From NCBI GenBank assembly GCA_034435375.1, contig DAOTXR010000043.1, positions 62,001-126,000 on the forward strand: a DNA stretch of 64,000 bases, given 5' to 3'. Below the pieces are notes generated by a model, which was given only the letters and a program-made list of their open reading frames with translations, ran no database searches and was not told where the DNA came from. The first letter of the stretch is position 1, and each line of letters starts with the position of its first letter. This DNA is from DAOTXR01 sp034435375. Its GTDB lineage: Bacteria > Chloroflexota > Anaerolineae > Aggregatilineales > UBA3940. This document shows, in pieces, positions 7,986 to 17,392 of the stretch. The translations under genes and the position numbers were made by a program.

Positions 7986-8866
7986 TCTGCATAGCCTAAG
8001 ATCTGCCGAATGCCTGCCGTGCCCTGTAAAATGGCCTCTCGTTCGGCGCGGCCTAATCGGTCGATCTGGTAATCGTTGATATTCGGCTCAAGGAAGGTAG
8101 AGACCTGGTCGAAGGTAAACCAGTAGTGCTGACCGACAGTGTACTGGCTGGTGTGTTGACCGTCTTGATTAAAGTGGGCCTTAGCTTTCATGCGCACCTT
8201 ACGGATGCGATCGAGGGGCAGATTGGCCTGGCTATACACCTGGCGGAGTATGTCGATGGGCTGGGCCAAGATGTCTTCAAAGCGGATCAGATGATAGTTG
8301 GAGTATCGCTGCCGGTCCTGCACCATACGCTCAGCGATACGTCGGTAGAAACCGACAAACTCACTCACGGAAGTGATAAAGCGGCGGCGCTGGTAGCTCT
8401 CGTACAGAGCTAAGGGATGCCGGACCAGGGCAAAGAACGTGGCGTCCGGATACATGTCCAGCAGAATATCGCTGAGAAAGGTGAGGCCATTGTTATTCTT
8501 GCAGGTCAACCGGGCCTTCTGCACTTCATCGAGCGTGTAGACCTCGTCCTCAAACTTATACCGCATCTCCGGATCAGCGAGCGTGCGGAGCTTGTTCAAA
8601 TAGAGCACCCGGTCGATGAAGTGTTGTGCTCGCGTGGACAGTGGTTTGCGCGGTTCCAGATACTTCTGATCAAACAGCCGCCACTGGCCGCTCATCAGCG
8701 CCACGCGATAGCCGTTCAGGGTGGGGCGACGAAGACCTGTTCGAAACAACTCAAGGGTCTCGCGGATCGGCGAGCATACGTCGGGGTGGCTCAGAAACAG
8801 GTTCCAGAAGATATTGCTCCCGCCTCTGGAAAAGCAATTCAGGAAGATGGGGGCTGTATTCAGCAT
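7982..8866 (-). CDS. Sulfotransferase family protein
   Basis: A 294-residue protein with the P-loop-like PAPS 5'-phosphosulfate motif near the N-terminus (FLNCFSRGGSNIFWNLF) and a 3'-phosphate motif (FALVRHPLALYESYQRR, about 145-162). This fits PAPS-dependent sulfotransferases that sulfate carbohydrates. A GGAG sits five bases before the ATG. Its position among glycosyltransferases suggests that the surface glycan is sulfated. A glycolipid target is possible. Confidence 0.8.
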   Translation of the reverse strand: MLNTAPIFLNCFSRGGSNIFWNLFLSHPDVCSPIRETLELFRTGLRRPTLNGYRVALMSGQWRLFDQKYLEPRKPLSTRAQHFIDRVLYLNKLRTLADPEMRYKFEDEVYTLDEVQKARLTCKNNNGLTFLSDILLDMYPDATFFALVRHPLALYESYQRRRFITSVSEFVGFYRRIAERMVQDRQRYSNYHLIRFEDILAQPIDILRQVYSQANLPLDRIRKVRMKAKAHFNQDGQHTSQYTVGQHYWFTFDQVSTFLEPNINDYQIDRLGRAEREAILQGTAGIRQILGYAE

Positions 8867-8890
8867 CTCTGCTCCGCCAGGCGATCGTCC

Positions 8891-10153
8891 CTATAGCGAG
8901 GATGGCCGCTCTGCCTGCCAGCGCAGCGTGAACGCAAGCAGTTCCTCAGCCAGCTTCCCATAGGTTGCCTCAAAGCCAAACTTCGCCTCAACCTGCATGC
9001 GGGCCATTCGGCTGTGCTCCCGCGCAAGATCAGGGTCGCGGATCAAGGCGAGGCAAGCGCCAGCCAGATCGGCATCGGTGGCGCCCAGCAGAAGCCCCTG
9101 ACCCGCCTCCATGCCCATACCATACACTGCATCCGGCGTGGCCGCCACCGGCACGCCCAGCGCCATCGCCTCGACCAGGCGGCTGCGAAAACCGTAGGTG
9201 CCCTGCCAGGGGCACAGGAGAACCGTCATAGTGCATAGTACACTCTGCACATGCTCGACAAAGCCGGTCACGGTCACACGTCGGTCGCCCGCGGCGATCC
9301 GCCACAGGTTCGCTGAGGGTTCACTGCCTACCAGCCACAACTCAGCCTCAGGGACCTCTTGCCAGATGAGAGGCATGATTTGTTCATAGCAACGCAGGGC
9401 GTCCTGCTGATTGTGTGAGCTGCCCAATCCTCCGTAGTAAGCGATACGCGGCGGCTGTGCCGGTTCCCATGAGTAAGGCCACTTGTCCAAGTCAACGCCC
9501 ATCGGCACATCAAAGACCGGCACAGCCGGCCCAACGATCTGGCTCACGATGCGGCCTTCCTGGGCATTGACGGCGACGAGAGCATCAAAGCAGGACCAGG
9601 CAGCCTCTTCACGGGCGCGGTACTGCTCGACAGCCCATCGCTTCCACCCTGCCAGCAGAGGCGGACTGGCGGCAAGCTGGCGAGCATACGATTGCCAGAG
9701 GATGTCGTGCATGTCGAGCACACAGGGGATGGCCCTCTTGCGAAACTCGACGGTGCTATCTACCGCATGCCAGTACTCGTAAAGGACACAGTCAAAGTGA
9801 GCAGCGCCGATGGCCTGTGCGACCTGCCAGGGGCTGAACTCGACCCTGCCCACGACGTAATTGGAGAACTTCAGGCCGGTGCGCAACAGATATAACATCC
9901 CCTTGAGTCGATGCCAGACCCTGGACCAGGGAGTTCGGGCGTACTTGGAAGGCAAGACAGTGGCCTCATCGCACAAATCTAACAACTTCTGGCGGGTAGA
10001 GCAGACTTGGCGGGTCTCGACGGCAGTCAAAAAGGTGGTATGGAAACGTCGGCGTGCAGCAACCAGCGTGTAGTAGACACGCTGCTGCTGCCCTGATCGG
10101 CGGGGGAAGGGCAATACATGAGACAGGATCAGCAGACGAGGTTTGCCTGTCAC
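8891..10153 (-). CDS. GT4-family glycosyltransferase
   Basis: About 420 residues. It begins KPRLLILSHVLPFPRRSGQQQR, the usual N-terminal strand and Gly-rich turn of GT4 enzymes. The C-terminal half has RIAYYGGLGS, ELWLVGSEPS, VTGFVEHV, LLCPWQGTYGFRSRLVEAMALGVPV and AATP. The frame could open at 10216, but the GTG at 10153 is preferred. It overlaps the FkbM-type gene stop by four bases (GTGA), as at other joints in this cluster, and GGAAGG lies upstream. The sugar and acceptor are unknown. Confidence 0.87.
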   Translation of the reverse strand: MTGKPRLLILSHVLPFPRRSGQQQRVYYTLVAARRRFHTTFLTAVETRQVCSTRQKLLDLCDEATVLPSKYARTPWSRVWHRLKGMLYLLRTGLKFSNYVVGRVEFSPWQVAQAIGAAHFDCVLYEYWHAVDSTVEFRKRAIPCVLDMHDILWQSYARQLAASPPLLAGWKRWAVEQYRAREEAAWSCFDALVAVNAQEGRIVSQIVGPAVPVFDVPMGVDLDKWPYSWEPAQPPRIAYYGGLGSSHNQQDALRCYEQIMPLIWQEVPEAELWLVGSEPSANLWRIAAGDRRVTVTGFVEHVQSVLCTMTVLLCPWQGTYGFRSRLVEAMALGVPVAATPDAVYGMGMEAGQGLLLGATDADLAGACLALIRDPDLAREHSRMARMQVEAKFGFEATYGKLAEELLAFTLRWQAERPSSL

Positions 10154-10914
10154 GCTGGGCGATCCTTCCAGGCAACGATGTGAACCGGGTAGGGATCGGG
10201 ATGCCCCCACGAGCACACCAGATCCTGTACATTATACCCGTGGCCTACGAAGCACTGCCTGACCTGTTGGTCTAGCAGGGCAGAATGGACTTCCACGATC
10301 CACACCGGAGACCTGTCACACGCCAGCAACCGGGCAGCGCCAGCTAAGACCAGTGTCTCTGCCCCTTCTACATCCACTTTAACCAGATCAGGCCAGCGAG
10401 CAGACTGGGAAAACTCGTCTAGGGTAATGGTACGTACCTGGAAGCTGCGGCCACTCCCGCTACCGATCAGGCTGGGCGTGTTAGAATCGGCGTCAAAGTG
10501 CAAGAGTGCAGTGCCGGAGCGATCGGAGACAGCCGCCGGAATCAGGCTGCAATTTGATAAGCGGTTCTCAGCCAGCATAGACTCCATGCGGCGGATGTTC
10601 TCCGGCAGAGGCTCGAAGGCATATACGCATCCTCCTTGCCCCGCCCGCAGACAGGTCAGCAGGCTGAAGTAACCTGTGTTAGCACCCACGTCGTAAAAGA
10701 CGCCTCGGGGCGCGAGCCAGTATTCCAGGGCCTGCTGCACATGCGGTTCGTAGATGCCAAGCAACTGAGATGGACTTCCCTCGAAACGACATCCTCTAGC
10801 AGACCCCAAAAGAACGCGCCTATGGCCGTGCAGCACAAGCCGCATCGCCCCCCTGAACGGCCTGCGGAGTGGTCCCCACCACAGGCGGGCGGCCAACCGT
10901 TGCATCCAAGTCAT
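10150..10914 (-). CDS. FkbM-family SAM-dependent methyltransferase
   Basis: A 254-residue protein with the FkbM pattern: GVFYDVGANTGYFSLL (SAM-binding motif I, about 92-107), VYAFEPLPEN (acidic end of strand 2) and LVKVDVEGAETLVLAGA (about 180-196). FkbM enzymes O-methylate sugars and other small or lipid-linked substrates. The start ATG overlaps the stop of the next upstream gene (ATGA, 10911-10914) and the stop overlaps the next GT4 start, so the three are coupled. It probably methylates a sugar hydroxyl of the glycan. Confidence 0.87.
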   Translation of the reverse strand: MTWMQRLAARLWWGPLRRPFRGAMRLVLHGHRRVLLGSARGCRFEGSPSQLLGIYEPHVQQALEYWLAPRGVFYDVGANTGYFSLLTCLRAGQGGCVYAFEPLPENIRRMESMLAENRLSNCSLIPAAVSDRSGTALLHFDADSNTPSLIGSGSGRSFQVRTITLDEFSQSARWPDLVKVDVEGAETLVLAGAARLLACDRSPVWIVEVHSALLDQQVRQCFVGHGYNVQDLVCSWGHPDPYPVHIVAWKDRPA

Positions 10915-12368
10915 GCGCTGTGGCTCCTACTAGCCAGTTCGATCAGACAGTGGGCAATACGCGCTCCGGACTGCCCGTCGAGCGTGCTGCCAAACACCCG
11001 CTTGATGAACTCACGGCGCTTCTCGCTATCGGCGTGTGGCCGACCCAAGCCTCGGACCAGCATGGCGCGCAGATCGTCTGGGGATCGGGCGACCATGACC
11101 CCACCGCTTTCAGCAACAGGGCGGTAGTGATCAAATTCGACGTGCCGCGCATAGCGGAAGTGATGAGGCAAGTGGCTGCCCGGCGGATCAAAGCCCAGGT
11201 TGATCACCGGCTTGTCATGCATCATCAACTCCAGCGACACCGTTGAAGCAGCATTGATCCCCAGCGCAGCCTGGCGGATCAGGCCGGTGTACAAGGGAAT
11301 GTCCTCGATCAGGGGAGTGAACCACCGATCGTCCCAACGCATGGGCGGAAAGAACACATCCGGATGACCGGCAGCCGCCAGCGCATCCATCTGAGGGCTG
11401 GTGTCTTTGATGTAACGTCTAACGACCAACTGCGGCTTGGGGATGACTTCGATCTCGTCCAGGAGCCGGATGACCATCTCAACCGTGCGGTGTTCTTCGG
11501 GGAAGTGATGAGCGATACCAGTCGTATACAGGATAAAAGGGCGAGCCGGGTCGAAACCAACCTGCGCGGCCAGTTCCTGGCGGGAAAGCTGGAACTCTGG
11601 CTTGAAGTGAAAATCAAATTGCGGTGTGCCAGTGACGATCACGCGCTCTGGCCGGAGATGGGGATAGATGCGAAGCAACTGGGCACGCATCGGCTCGTGC
11701 CACACAAGATAAGTATCGTAGGGCACAACGATTCGGCTGCGCGAGGTCAGATTATCCCACGAAAAAATGAAACCCGCCGTAGGAATGCGCAGGTGGTGTG
11801 CGATCTTAACCGGCAATTCGCCCGCCGGACCGTGGATATGTGAACCGTTGAAGACCAGGTCGGGGCGCAACTGGCGGAACAGGCGGACATATGTATCGTC
11901 AGGACGCAAAACCCACGAGGCAGACTGCTCCAGCGCCGTCAGCACCTCAAGCGTGGGGCGATTGGCCAACAGGCGCATGACGGCCTTCCACACCCCACGC
12001 TGAAGCCTGGCAGAGCGCGTTCTGGCTTCGGCATCCAGCCATTCCCAGCGATTCTTGGCAACCTCGCTCCACAGCCAGCGAAAGTGCGCGTAATGGATCA
12101 GGTAGCGCAGAAGCACAAGAGCACGATGCTCAGGCTGTTCTCTGATCGTGATAATTTGATCCGTATACGGCCTGGCGTGACGGAGAATATCTTCGTCGTC
12201 AACCACAGACAGCACCGTCACCCGAGCATGGTCGGCTAGAATGGGTAAGGTATCGGAGTAAAGGAAGTTGCGCACCGCCTCGCCGCGCGGGACAACAAGC
12301 ACAATATGAGGTTTTCTGGACAAGGTTTGCCTTCCAGTCACGGAACCTGAAACACGCTGCATCGACAT
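10911..12368 (-). CDS. GT-B-fold transferase-like protein of surface carbohydrate synthesis
   Basis: About 485 residues. It begins KPHIVLVVPRGEAVRNFLYSD. Later motifs are FNGSHIHGPAGELP, FIFSWDNLTSR, VIVTGTPQFDFH, FILYTTGIAHHFPE, LVVRRYIKD and GINAASTVSLELMMHDKPVIN. The SWDNLT and GTPQFDF elements, with a late Ser/Thr-rich donor loop (AASTVSLEL), resemble capsule/CDP-glycerol-transferase-like GT-B proteins, but I cannot name the exact family. A longer frame opens at 12482 inside the nonulosonate synthase gene; the ATG at 12368 (or 12362) avoids a 110-base overlap and removes a non-conserved leader. Confidence 0.75.
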   Translation of the reverse strand: MSMQRVSGSVTGRQTLSRKPHIVLVVPRGEAVRNFLYSDTLPILADHARVTVLSVVDDEDILRHARPYTDQIITIREQPEHRALVLLRYLIHYAHFRWLWSEVAKNRWEWLDAEARTRSARLQRGVWKAVMRLLANRPTLEVLTALEQSASWVLRPDDTYVRLFRQLRPDLVFNGSHIHGPAGELPVKIAHHLRIPTAGFIFSWDNLTSRSRIVVPYDTYLVWHEPMRAQLLRIYPHLRPERVIVTGTPQFDFHFKPEFQLSRQELAAQVGFDPARPFILYTTGIAHHFPEEHRTVEMVIRLLDEIEVIPKPQLVVRRYIKDTSPQMDALAAAGHPDVFFPPMRWDDRWFTPLIEDIPLYTGLIRQAALGINAASTVSLELMMHDKPVINLGFDPPGSHLPHHFRYARHVEFDHYRPVAESGGVMVARSPDDLRAMLVRGLGRPHADSEKRREFIKRVFGSTLDGQSGARIAHCLIELASRSHSA

Positions 12369-12372
12369 TTCT

Positions 12373-14268
12373 CTACAGCAGCTTGTAATCCGCCAGCCGA
12401 TTAATGGCCAGGATGAACCCCCTGTGATTATTGAGGTGCCCACTCCAGATTTCGGGCACCCAGCTAAACTCAGCTTGAGCAAGCGCCTTCAAAACCCGCG
12501 CCCAATCGATCTCGCCTTCCCCAATCTGCACACCCTCGCCATCGATCCCGGCGGCATCTGAGATATGCACATGACGCACATACGGCAGACACTTCTGAAT
12601 ATACTCGACCAGGTCCTCGCCTGTGTAGCGGCAGTAGAGCTGGGCATGGGAGAGGTCGAGAGTCATGCCCAATCCAAGCTCCCCGCAGAATCTCACCATG
12701 TCCTCAGCACTGACAAACACGCTCTGGAACCATTGCCCACCCAGGTACCATGGCCGGGGGGGCAAGTTTTCAGGCAGCAGAATCACCCCCCGCGCATCAA
12801 GCCGCCGGAACGAGTCAGCCGCCAGCGCCAATAGCTCATCAGGCTCCTGCTCGGACTCATCCATAGACATTCCCCCCACATGAATCACCACCGCGACAGG
12901 TTCACCAGAAAAGTGCGGCTGAAGCTCCCTGGCCTTGTCGATGGTCAGTTGGATCAGGGTGGTGGAGCGTTCACGCATCGCAGGGTCTGGCGAACACATA
13001 TCCAGCAGCCGCTGATCGGCAAACTCAGGGGCATGGATAAACAACCGCTGGGGGTAAGGACTGAGCGGTGGCTCAAAGGGCTGATCGGCGTCGTCTTCGC
13101 TGAAATGCAGCTCGACTAATTTGGGTTGGAGGTGCAACACTGCCGCCAGATCGTGAAACCGTGCCTTCAGCCCCCAGGGTCGCCTCAGCGTCTCCCCAGA
13201 GATAGTCGGCATTTCCGCAGGAGCGAGGTCGTTTTCTGTAAAGAACTCGTCTGTGCTCACATCCCGGCTCAGCCGCACGCCGATCAACTGCCCCATAAAT
13301 TGAGGAGACAGCCCTTTCCCAGGCCCCTTCACGGCGATCATATCGCGGGTCAGCGTGGTTCCTGCCGGCAGGTCGCGGGCTGCCACCAAGCTCTTCCGCA
13401 ACACCTGACGATTCACCCGCTCCATCGCGTTGAGTTCCTTGTGGACAGCCCCCAGCGCGATCTCAGCATGGCGGAGGTCGCGCACAAGTTTTTGAATGCC
13501 CTGCGGTTCCAGGCTAGCCGAGTGATCGGGGCCAGGCAGCGTCCGATCCAGCGTGATGTGTTTTTCAATAATGCAGGCCCCCAACGTCAGGGCCACTAGC
13601 GGCATCGCGATGCCGCGCTCATGCCCACTGTAGCCGACAGGCACACCGAACTGTTTCAGAGTCTCGATAAAGCGCAGGTTGAGCCCCTCAAACGGTGCAG
13701 GGTAGGCGCTGACACAGTGGAGCAGTGCAAAGGAAGCCTCCAGACTTTTCAGGTAATCGACGGTGCATGCGATCTCTTCCAGAGTTGCCATTCCGGTCGA
13801 GAGGATCATCGGTTTGTGCGTGGCCGCGATTCGCTCCAGCAGTGGGTAGTTGACCAGATCGGCAGAAGCCACCTTGTAGATATCTACCCCGATCCGCTCC
13901 AGTAGATCGAGGCTGGCCTCGTCCCACGGCGTGCACATGAAGCGGATACCACGCTGGTCACAGTGGTCCTTAATGGCGCCAAAGTCGTCATCGGTCAGTT
14001 CAGACTGCTGGAGGAACGGCAACAGGTAGCGAAAAGCCCATTCCGCTGCATTGGGATTTTCGAGCAGTTCCGCCGGGTAGAGGTCCTTCAGGTTACGCTT
14101 CTGGAACTTGACGGCATCCGCGCCTGCTTCGGCAGCCACATCCACCAGCTTCAGGGCCATGTCCAAGCTGCCATTGTGATTGACGCCAGCCTCAGCAATG
14201 ATAAAACAGGGGTACCCCTCGCCAATCAGCCGATGCCCAGCGACAAGGTAGGGTGTGATACCAGCCAC
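12373..14268 (-). CDS. neuB: Nonulosonic (sialic-like) acid synthase, NeuB-SAF-TIM barrel fusion
   Basis: A 631-residue protein. Residues 20-265 match NeuB-type synthases: FIIAEAGVNHNGS, AGADAVKFQK, CTPWD, KVASADLVNYPLLE, ILSTGMATLEEI, HCVSAYP, VGYSGHERG, IIEKHITLDRTLPGPDHSASLEP. They condense phosphoenolpyruvate with an N-acyl hexosamine. Residues about 285-345 are the SAF (antifreeze-like) domain with SLVAARDLPAGT. Residues about 365-631 are an added xylose-isomerase/AP-endonuclease-like TIM barrel (LIQLTIDKARELQ, VAVVIHVGG, LPENLPP, LDLSHAQLYC, HVHISDAAG). Stand-alone NeuB is about 340-350 residues, so the third domain is extra, perhaps acting on the sugar substrate. The start is GTG with AGGAG nine bases upstream. 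The CMP-sugar synthetase gene ends three bases before it. Confidence 0.9.
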   Translation of the reverse strand: MAGITPYLVAGHRLIGEGYPCFIIAEAGVNHNGSLDMALKLVDVAAEAGADAVKFQKRNLKDLYPAELLENPNAAEWAFRYLLPFLQQSELTDDDFGAIKDHCDQRGIRFMCTPWDEASLDLLERIGVDIYKVASADLVNYPLLERIAATHKPMILSTGMATLEEIACTVDYLKSLEASFALLHCVSAYPAPFEGLNLRFIETLKQFGVPVGYSGHERGIAMPLVALTLGACIIEKHITLDRTLPGPDHSASLEPQGIQKLVRDLRHAEIALGAVHKELNAMERVNRQVLRKSLVAARDLPAGTTLTRDMIAVKGPGKGLSPQFMGQLIGVRLSRDVSTDEFFTENDLAPAEMPTISGETLRRPWGLKARFHDLAAVLHLQPKLVELHFSEDDADQPFEPPLSPYPQRLFIHAPEFADQRLLDMCSPDPAMRERSTTLIQLTIDKARELQPHFSGEPVAVVIHVGGMSMDESEQEPDELLALAADSFRRLDARGVILLPENLPPRPWYLGGQWFQSVFVSAEDMVRFCGELGLGMTLDLSHAQLYCRYTGEDLVEYIQKCLPYVRHVHISDAAGIDGEGVQIGEGEIDWARVLKALAQAEFSWVPEIWSGHLNNHRGFILAINRLADYKLL

Positions 14269-14271
14269 CTT

Positions 14272-14985
14272 TCAGTGCTCCTTTTCTATTCCACGACGCC
14301 GTTGCCGGATGGCCAATAGCCTCTCGACGAGATCCAGATCGTCCGGCTCATCCACCTGAAACGAGTCGAGCGGGTGCATACGATAAACGGCGATCTTCCC
14401 ACCCAGCCGGTTGTTGAGCTGACGCAACACCCAGGGTTTGAAGACGTAAATCGAGCCGTTCTCCATCAGGTCTTCTGGAGCATCCTGACGCCGCTGCCGG
14501 TGGCGATAGTCATAGCTCACCGAACTTAACACACCCCCTTCATTCCGCCACAAGAAACCGTGGACCGGGCTGGCGGAAAACAGCGAGTCGGCCTGCTCGC
14601 GCAGTAGCGTGTCGATGGCGTTCTGGACATCGCCAGATTGGCGCAACGGCGAAGTGGCTTGCAGGAACACAACCAGATCAGGCTCGTAACCCTCGGTGTC
14701 GCGCAGGTAATCGAGGGCGTGGAGGAGCGCTGATTCAGAGGTGGCAGTATCGCCGCTGAGGGTCACAGGTCGCCAGATCACCTGCGCTCCGGCCTGCTGG
14801 GCCACCGCACCGATGTCTGGATCATCGGTGGAGACAACGATTCGGGCAATGGACAATGTCTCGCGAGCATGCTCAATGGTGTAGACCAGCAACGGTTTGC
14901 CCGCCACGGGCTGGATGTTCTTGTGGGGAATGCCCTTCGAGCCGCCTCGCGCAGGAATGATGGCCACTATTTCCATCTTGCTCAA
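14272..14985 (-). CDS. neuA: CMP-nonulosonic (sialic-like) acid cytidylyltransferase
   Basis: A 237-residue nucleotidyltransferase with the CMP-sialate synthetase signature AIIPARGGSKGIPHKNI (about 8-24), PLLVYTIEHA, VVSTDDPDI, TATSESALLHALDYL, VVFLQATSPLR, and an FQVDEPDDLDLVERLL tail. It would activate the product of the adjacent synthase with CTP for transfer into the glycan. The frame opens with TTG, overlapping the preceding TGA (TTGA); an ATG three codons later is the alternative start. No UDP-GlcNAc 2-epimerase (NeuC) is seen next to it, so the exact nonulosonic acid is open. Confidence 0.9.
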   Translation of the reverse strand: MSKMEIVAIIPARGGSKGIPHKNIQPVAGKPLLVYTIEHARETLSIARIVVSTDDPDIGAVAQQAGAQVIWRPVTLSGDTATSESALLHALDYLRDTEGYEPDLVVFLQATSPLRQSGDVQNAIDTLLREQADSLFSASPVHGFLWRNEGGVLSSVSYDYRHRQRRQDAPEDLMENGSIYVFKPWVLRQLNNRLGGKIAVYRMHPLDSFQVDEPDDLDLVERLLAIRQRRRGIEKEH

Positions 14986-16244
14986 CCGCCCCTCTCTGAC
15001 AGAGACTCCATGAACGCCTCAAAACGGGGTTGGACGGCCTCTCGGGTGAAATTCGCTTGAAAAGCCTGCCGTCCAGCCCAGCACAGGCGTCGTCGGCGCT
15101 CCCGATCAGACAGCAGCCTGACGATCTCCCCAGCCATCTCCTTCAGACTGTCCACCAGGATGCAATCCTGCCCATTTCTGAGTTCGCTCAGGCAGGCTGC
15201 GGCGGCCTTTGTTGAGATGACTGCCTGCCCGTAATTGAGCGCCAGAGGGATACGTGTGCGTGTCCCGGTATCATACTCCCAGGGCACAACATGAATATCC
15301 CCTGGGCGGAGCACTGTACCCAGGTCTGCCACATAGCCGGTACAGATCGCCCCTACCCGCCGCAGGGCAGCCAGCAACGGATCGGGGGCTCCTTCCAGGC
15401 TGCCGATCACCCAAAGCTCTGGAGTTTCTCCTGATAGCACAGCGATCTCCGGCCAGACCACCTCCAGAAAACGCTGCAGGCCGATCCGGCTGGAAGTAGT
15501 ATTCATCCCCCCCAAGTGGACAATCCGTGCTGGCTCCGCTGGCTCAAGGGTGCGCAGCGCTGCCAGTTCGTAGGTGATGGGCAGGTAAGCAGTATGTGGG
15601 ACTCCCAGGGCCTGGATTTGAGCTAACTCGCTGGCAGAGGCGCTGACACATGCAGCGACTCGCCGGACCAGGCTCATCTCATATCGCCTGGCGATCTGCA
15701 GCCTCATTCTGGCCTTCACTGCTTCCACTGTCTTTCCAACACGGTGACCTTTAATGCGCCAATGCCAATCAAGGTGGCTGTAGATCACAGGCGCCTGGCT
15801 ACCTGCCTGCTGAATCAGACAGGTCGGCCACAGGTGTTCAGACCAGATCGCCTGCGGTTTGGTTTCCCACACCAATCGTCGCATGTGATCAAGTGTGCTG
15901 TCGGTGAAGTTTTCGTAGAGGTAAGCCGGCTTTCTCAGCGCCAACAGAAAGTGCAGGAGGGGAGCTTTGGTCCTCGCTATGCGCTCCATGTGAATGACAT
16001 GCCACGCTCGACTCCAACCACTGACTCGCTTCCAAAGATCGGGTTGCTCTTGTTTGAATCTTTCCAGCCGAAGAGCCTGGCCTGTCTCTGTTAATATCGC
16101 CACCTCTACAGTACGCACCGAGTGAGCCAGCATCTCCAGGTGGCTGTAATACAGCGCGGAGGCCCCCCCAGCAGCATTTGGGCTGATTGGTGCATCCTCC
16201 ACAACAAACAGGCAACGTTCAATACGCCCAGACACGCTTGTCAC
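14982..16244 (-). CDS. GT4-like glycosyltransferase
   Basis: About 420 residues. It begins with ERCLFVVEDAPISPNAAGGA. In the second half it has RIVHLGGMNTTSSR, ELWVIGSLEG, AICTGYVADL, DIHVVPWEYDTGTRTRIPLALNYGQAVI and a terminal region typical of GT4 proteins with the Glu-x7-Glu region weakly kept. I start it at the GTG at 16244, because GTGA overlaps the stop of the upstream GT4 gene and GAGGGAAG precedes it; the longer frame to 16343 runs into that gene. It lies between the CMP-sugar synthetase and another GT4, so a nonulosonic acid could be its donor or acceptor, but this is inference. Confidence 0.8.
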   Translation of the reverse strand: MTSVSGRIERCLFVVEDAPISPNAAGGASALYYSHLEMLAHSVRTVEVAILTETGQALRLERFKQEQPDLWKRVSGWSRAWHVIHMERIARTKAPLLHFLLALRKPAYLYENFTDSTLDHMRRLVWETKPQAIWSEHLWPTCLIQQAGSQAPVIYSHLDWHWRIKGHRVGKTVEAVKARMRLQIARRYEMSLVRRVAACVSASASELAQIQALGVPHTAYLPITYELAALRTLEPAEPARIVHLGGMNTTSSRIGLQRFLEVVWPEIAVLSGETPELWVIGSLEGAPDPLLAALRRVGAICTGYVADLGTVLRPGDIHVVPWEYDTGTRTRIPLALNYGQAVISTKAAAACLSELRNGQDCILVDSLKEMAGEIVRLLSDRERRRRLCWAGRQAFQANFTREAVQPRFEAFMESLSERGG

Positions 16245-17374
16245 CGGCTTCCCTCGACCACTTCTTTGAGAATGGTCGCCACTTGTTTCCCTGCCACTTC
16301 CCAGTTCAGCTCCTGCTCGTAGCGTCTCCTGGTGCTTGCACACAACTCATAATATCGGGACGGATTGTGCACCAGATCGAGGATCGCCTGCACATAGGCC
16401 CGTGGCGGGCTTGCCTTGGGCAATACAATGCCCGACACGCCATCTTTCACTGTCGTGGCTAGCCCCCCCGTGTCGTTGGTGATGGTCGGTGTGCCAAACG
16501 CCGCAGCCTCACTGGGGACAATGCCGGCTGGCTCAAAGCGCGCCGGATGCAGCAGCAGATGAGCCTGGCGATAGAGGTCGGCATAATGTTCGAGCTGGGC
16601 GGGGTCGCTCTTCCGATATGGCCCAACAAACCTGAGATGAGGTTCCTCCACCCCCCTCGTTCCGCACACAGTGAGTTCAGCAGGGGTGCCCTGTGCATTG
16701 AGTTGTCTCATGATCTCGATGGCAACATCAACCCCTTTGCGATAATAGTCGCGTCCCACCAGCAGCAGTTGAAGCGGCGAGGAAAGAGTCTTCGCCACCC
16801 TGCCATCTAATTGGGCAGGCACCGCCTCCGCAGGCAGGGCGGATGGCATGACCAACAGTTCGATCTTGGCGGGATCTGCGCCGTGCCGCCTGACGATCTC
16901 ATCCCGTCCCCAGGCACTGTGCACAATGACTCGGGCACTGCGCTCGACAGCTCGACGCTCCAGCCACACCAGCAGCTTCAGCGCCGCCTCCCCAAAACCT
17001 GCGCCATGTTCTTGCCAGGCCTCGAACGTGAGGTCGGTGACGAAGATGCAAGGCGCTGAACCCCGATAAAAGGCCAGCGGGGCAGGGAAGATCGAGAAGA
17101 CAACATCTGGCTGATACTCCCGGCTGACCCTGTTGACAGCCAGCGACACCCTGAACAGGGTATACAGGTCCCATTTGATATATCGTCGACCTGTCATGGC
17201 CCGATATAGTCGTCTCAACCCTCGCTCAATCAGAGGCGCAGGTTGCACAAAAGGCCCCACTATTCTGACTCCTGAGGTGTGCCGCACAAGGGCCTGGTAG
17301 AAGCCATAATCTACACTGCTCGCTCGATCGATGTCGCGCGGATCGTGCCGCACAGCTGCATAGACCACTCTCAA
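16241..17374 (-). CDS. GT4-family glycosyltransferase
   Basis: A 377-residue enzyme starting MRVVYAAVRHDP. The C-terminal donor half contains QLLLVGRDYYRKGVD, LTVCGTRGVEEP, LRFVGPY, LLLHPARFEPAGIVPSEAAAFGTP and TNDTGG, a clear GT4 pattern. VIVHSAWGRDEI is the usual link between domains. It starts with TTG, with AGAGG eight bases upstream, and ends in a four-base GTGA overlap with the next gene. The sugar specificity cannot be read. Confidence 0.88.
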   Translation of the reverse strand: MRVVYAAVRHDPRDIDRASSVDYGFYQALVRHTSGVRIVGPFVQPAPLIERGLRRLYRAMTGRRYIKWDLYTLFRVSLAVNRVSREYQPDVVFSIFPAPLAFYRGSAPCIFVTDLTFEAWQEHGAGFGEAALKLLVWLERRAVERSARVIVHSAWGRDEIVRRHGADPAKIELLVMPSALPAEAVPAQLDGRVAKTLSSPLQLLLVGRDYYRKGVDVAIEIMRQLNAQGTPAELTVCGTRGVEEPHLRFVGPYRKSDPAQLEHYADLYRQAHLLLHPARFEPAGIVPSEAAAFGTPTITNDTGGLATTVKDGVSGIVLPKASPPRAYVQAILDLVHNPSRYYELCASTRRRYEQELNWEVAGKQVATILKEVVEGSR

Positions 17375-17392
17375 GGTATCAGCCTCTGGGAT

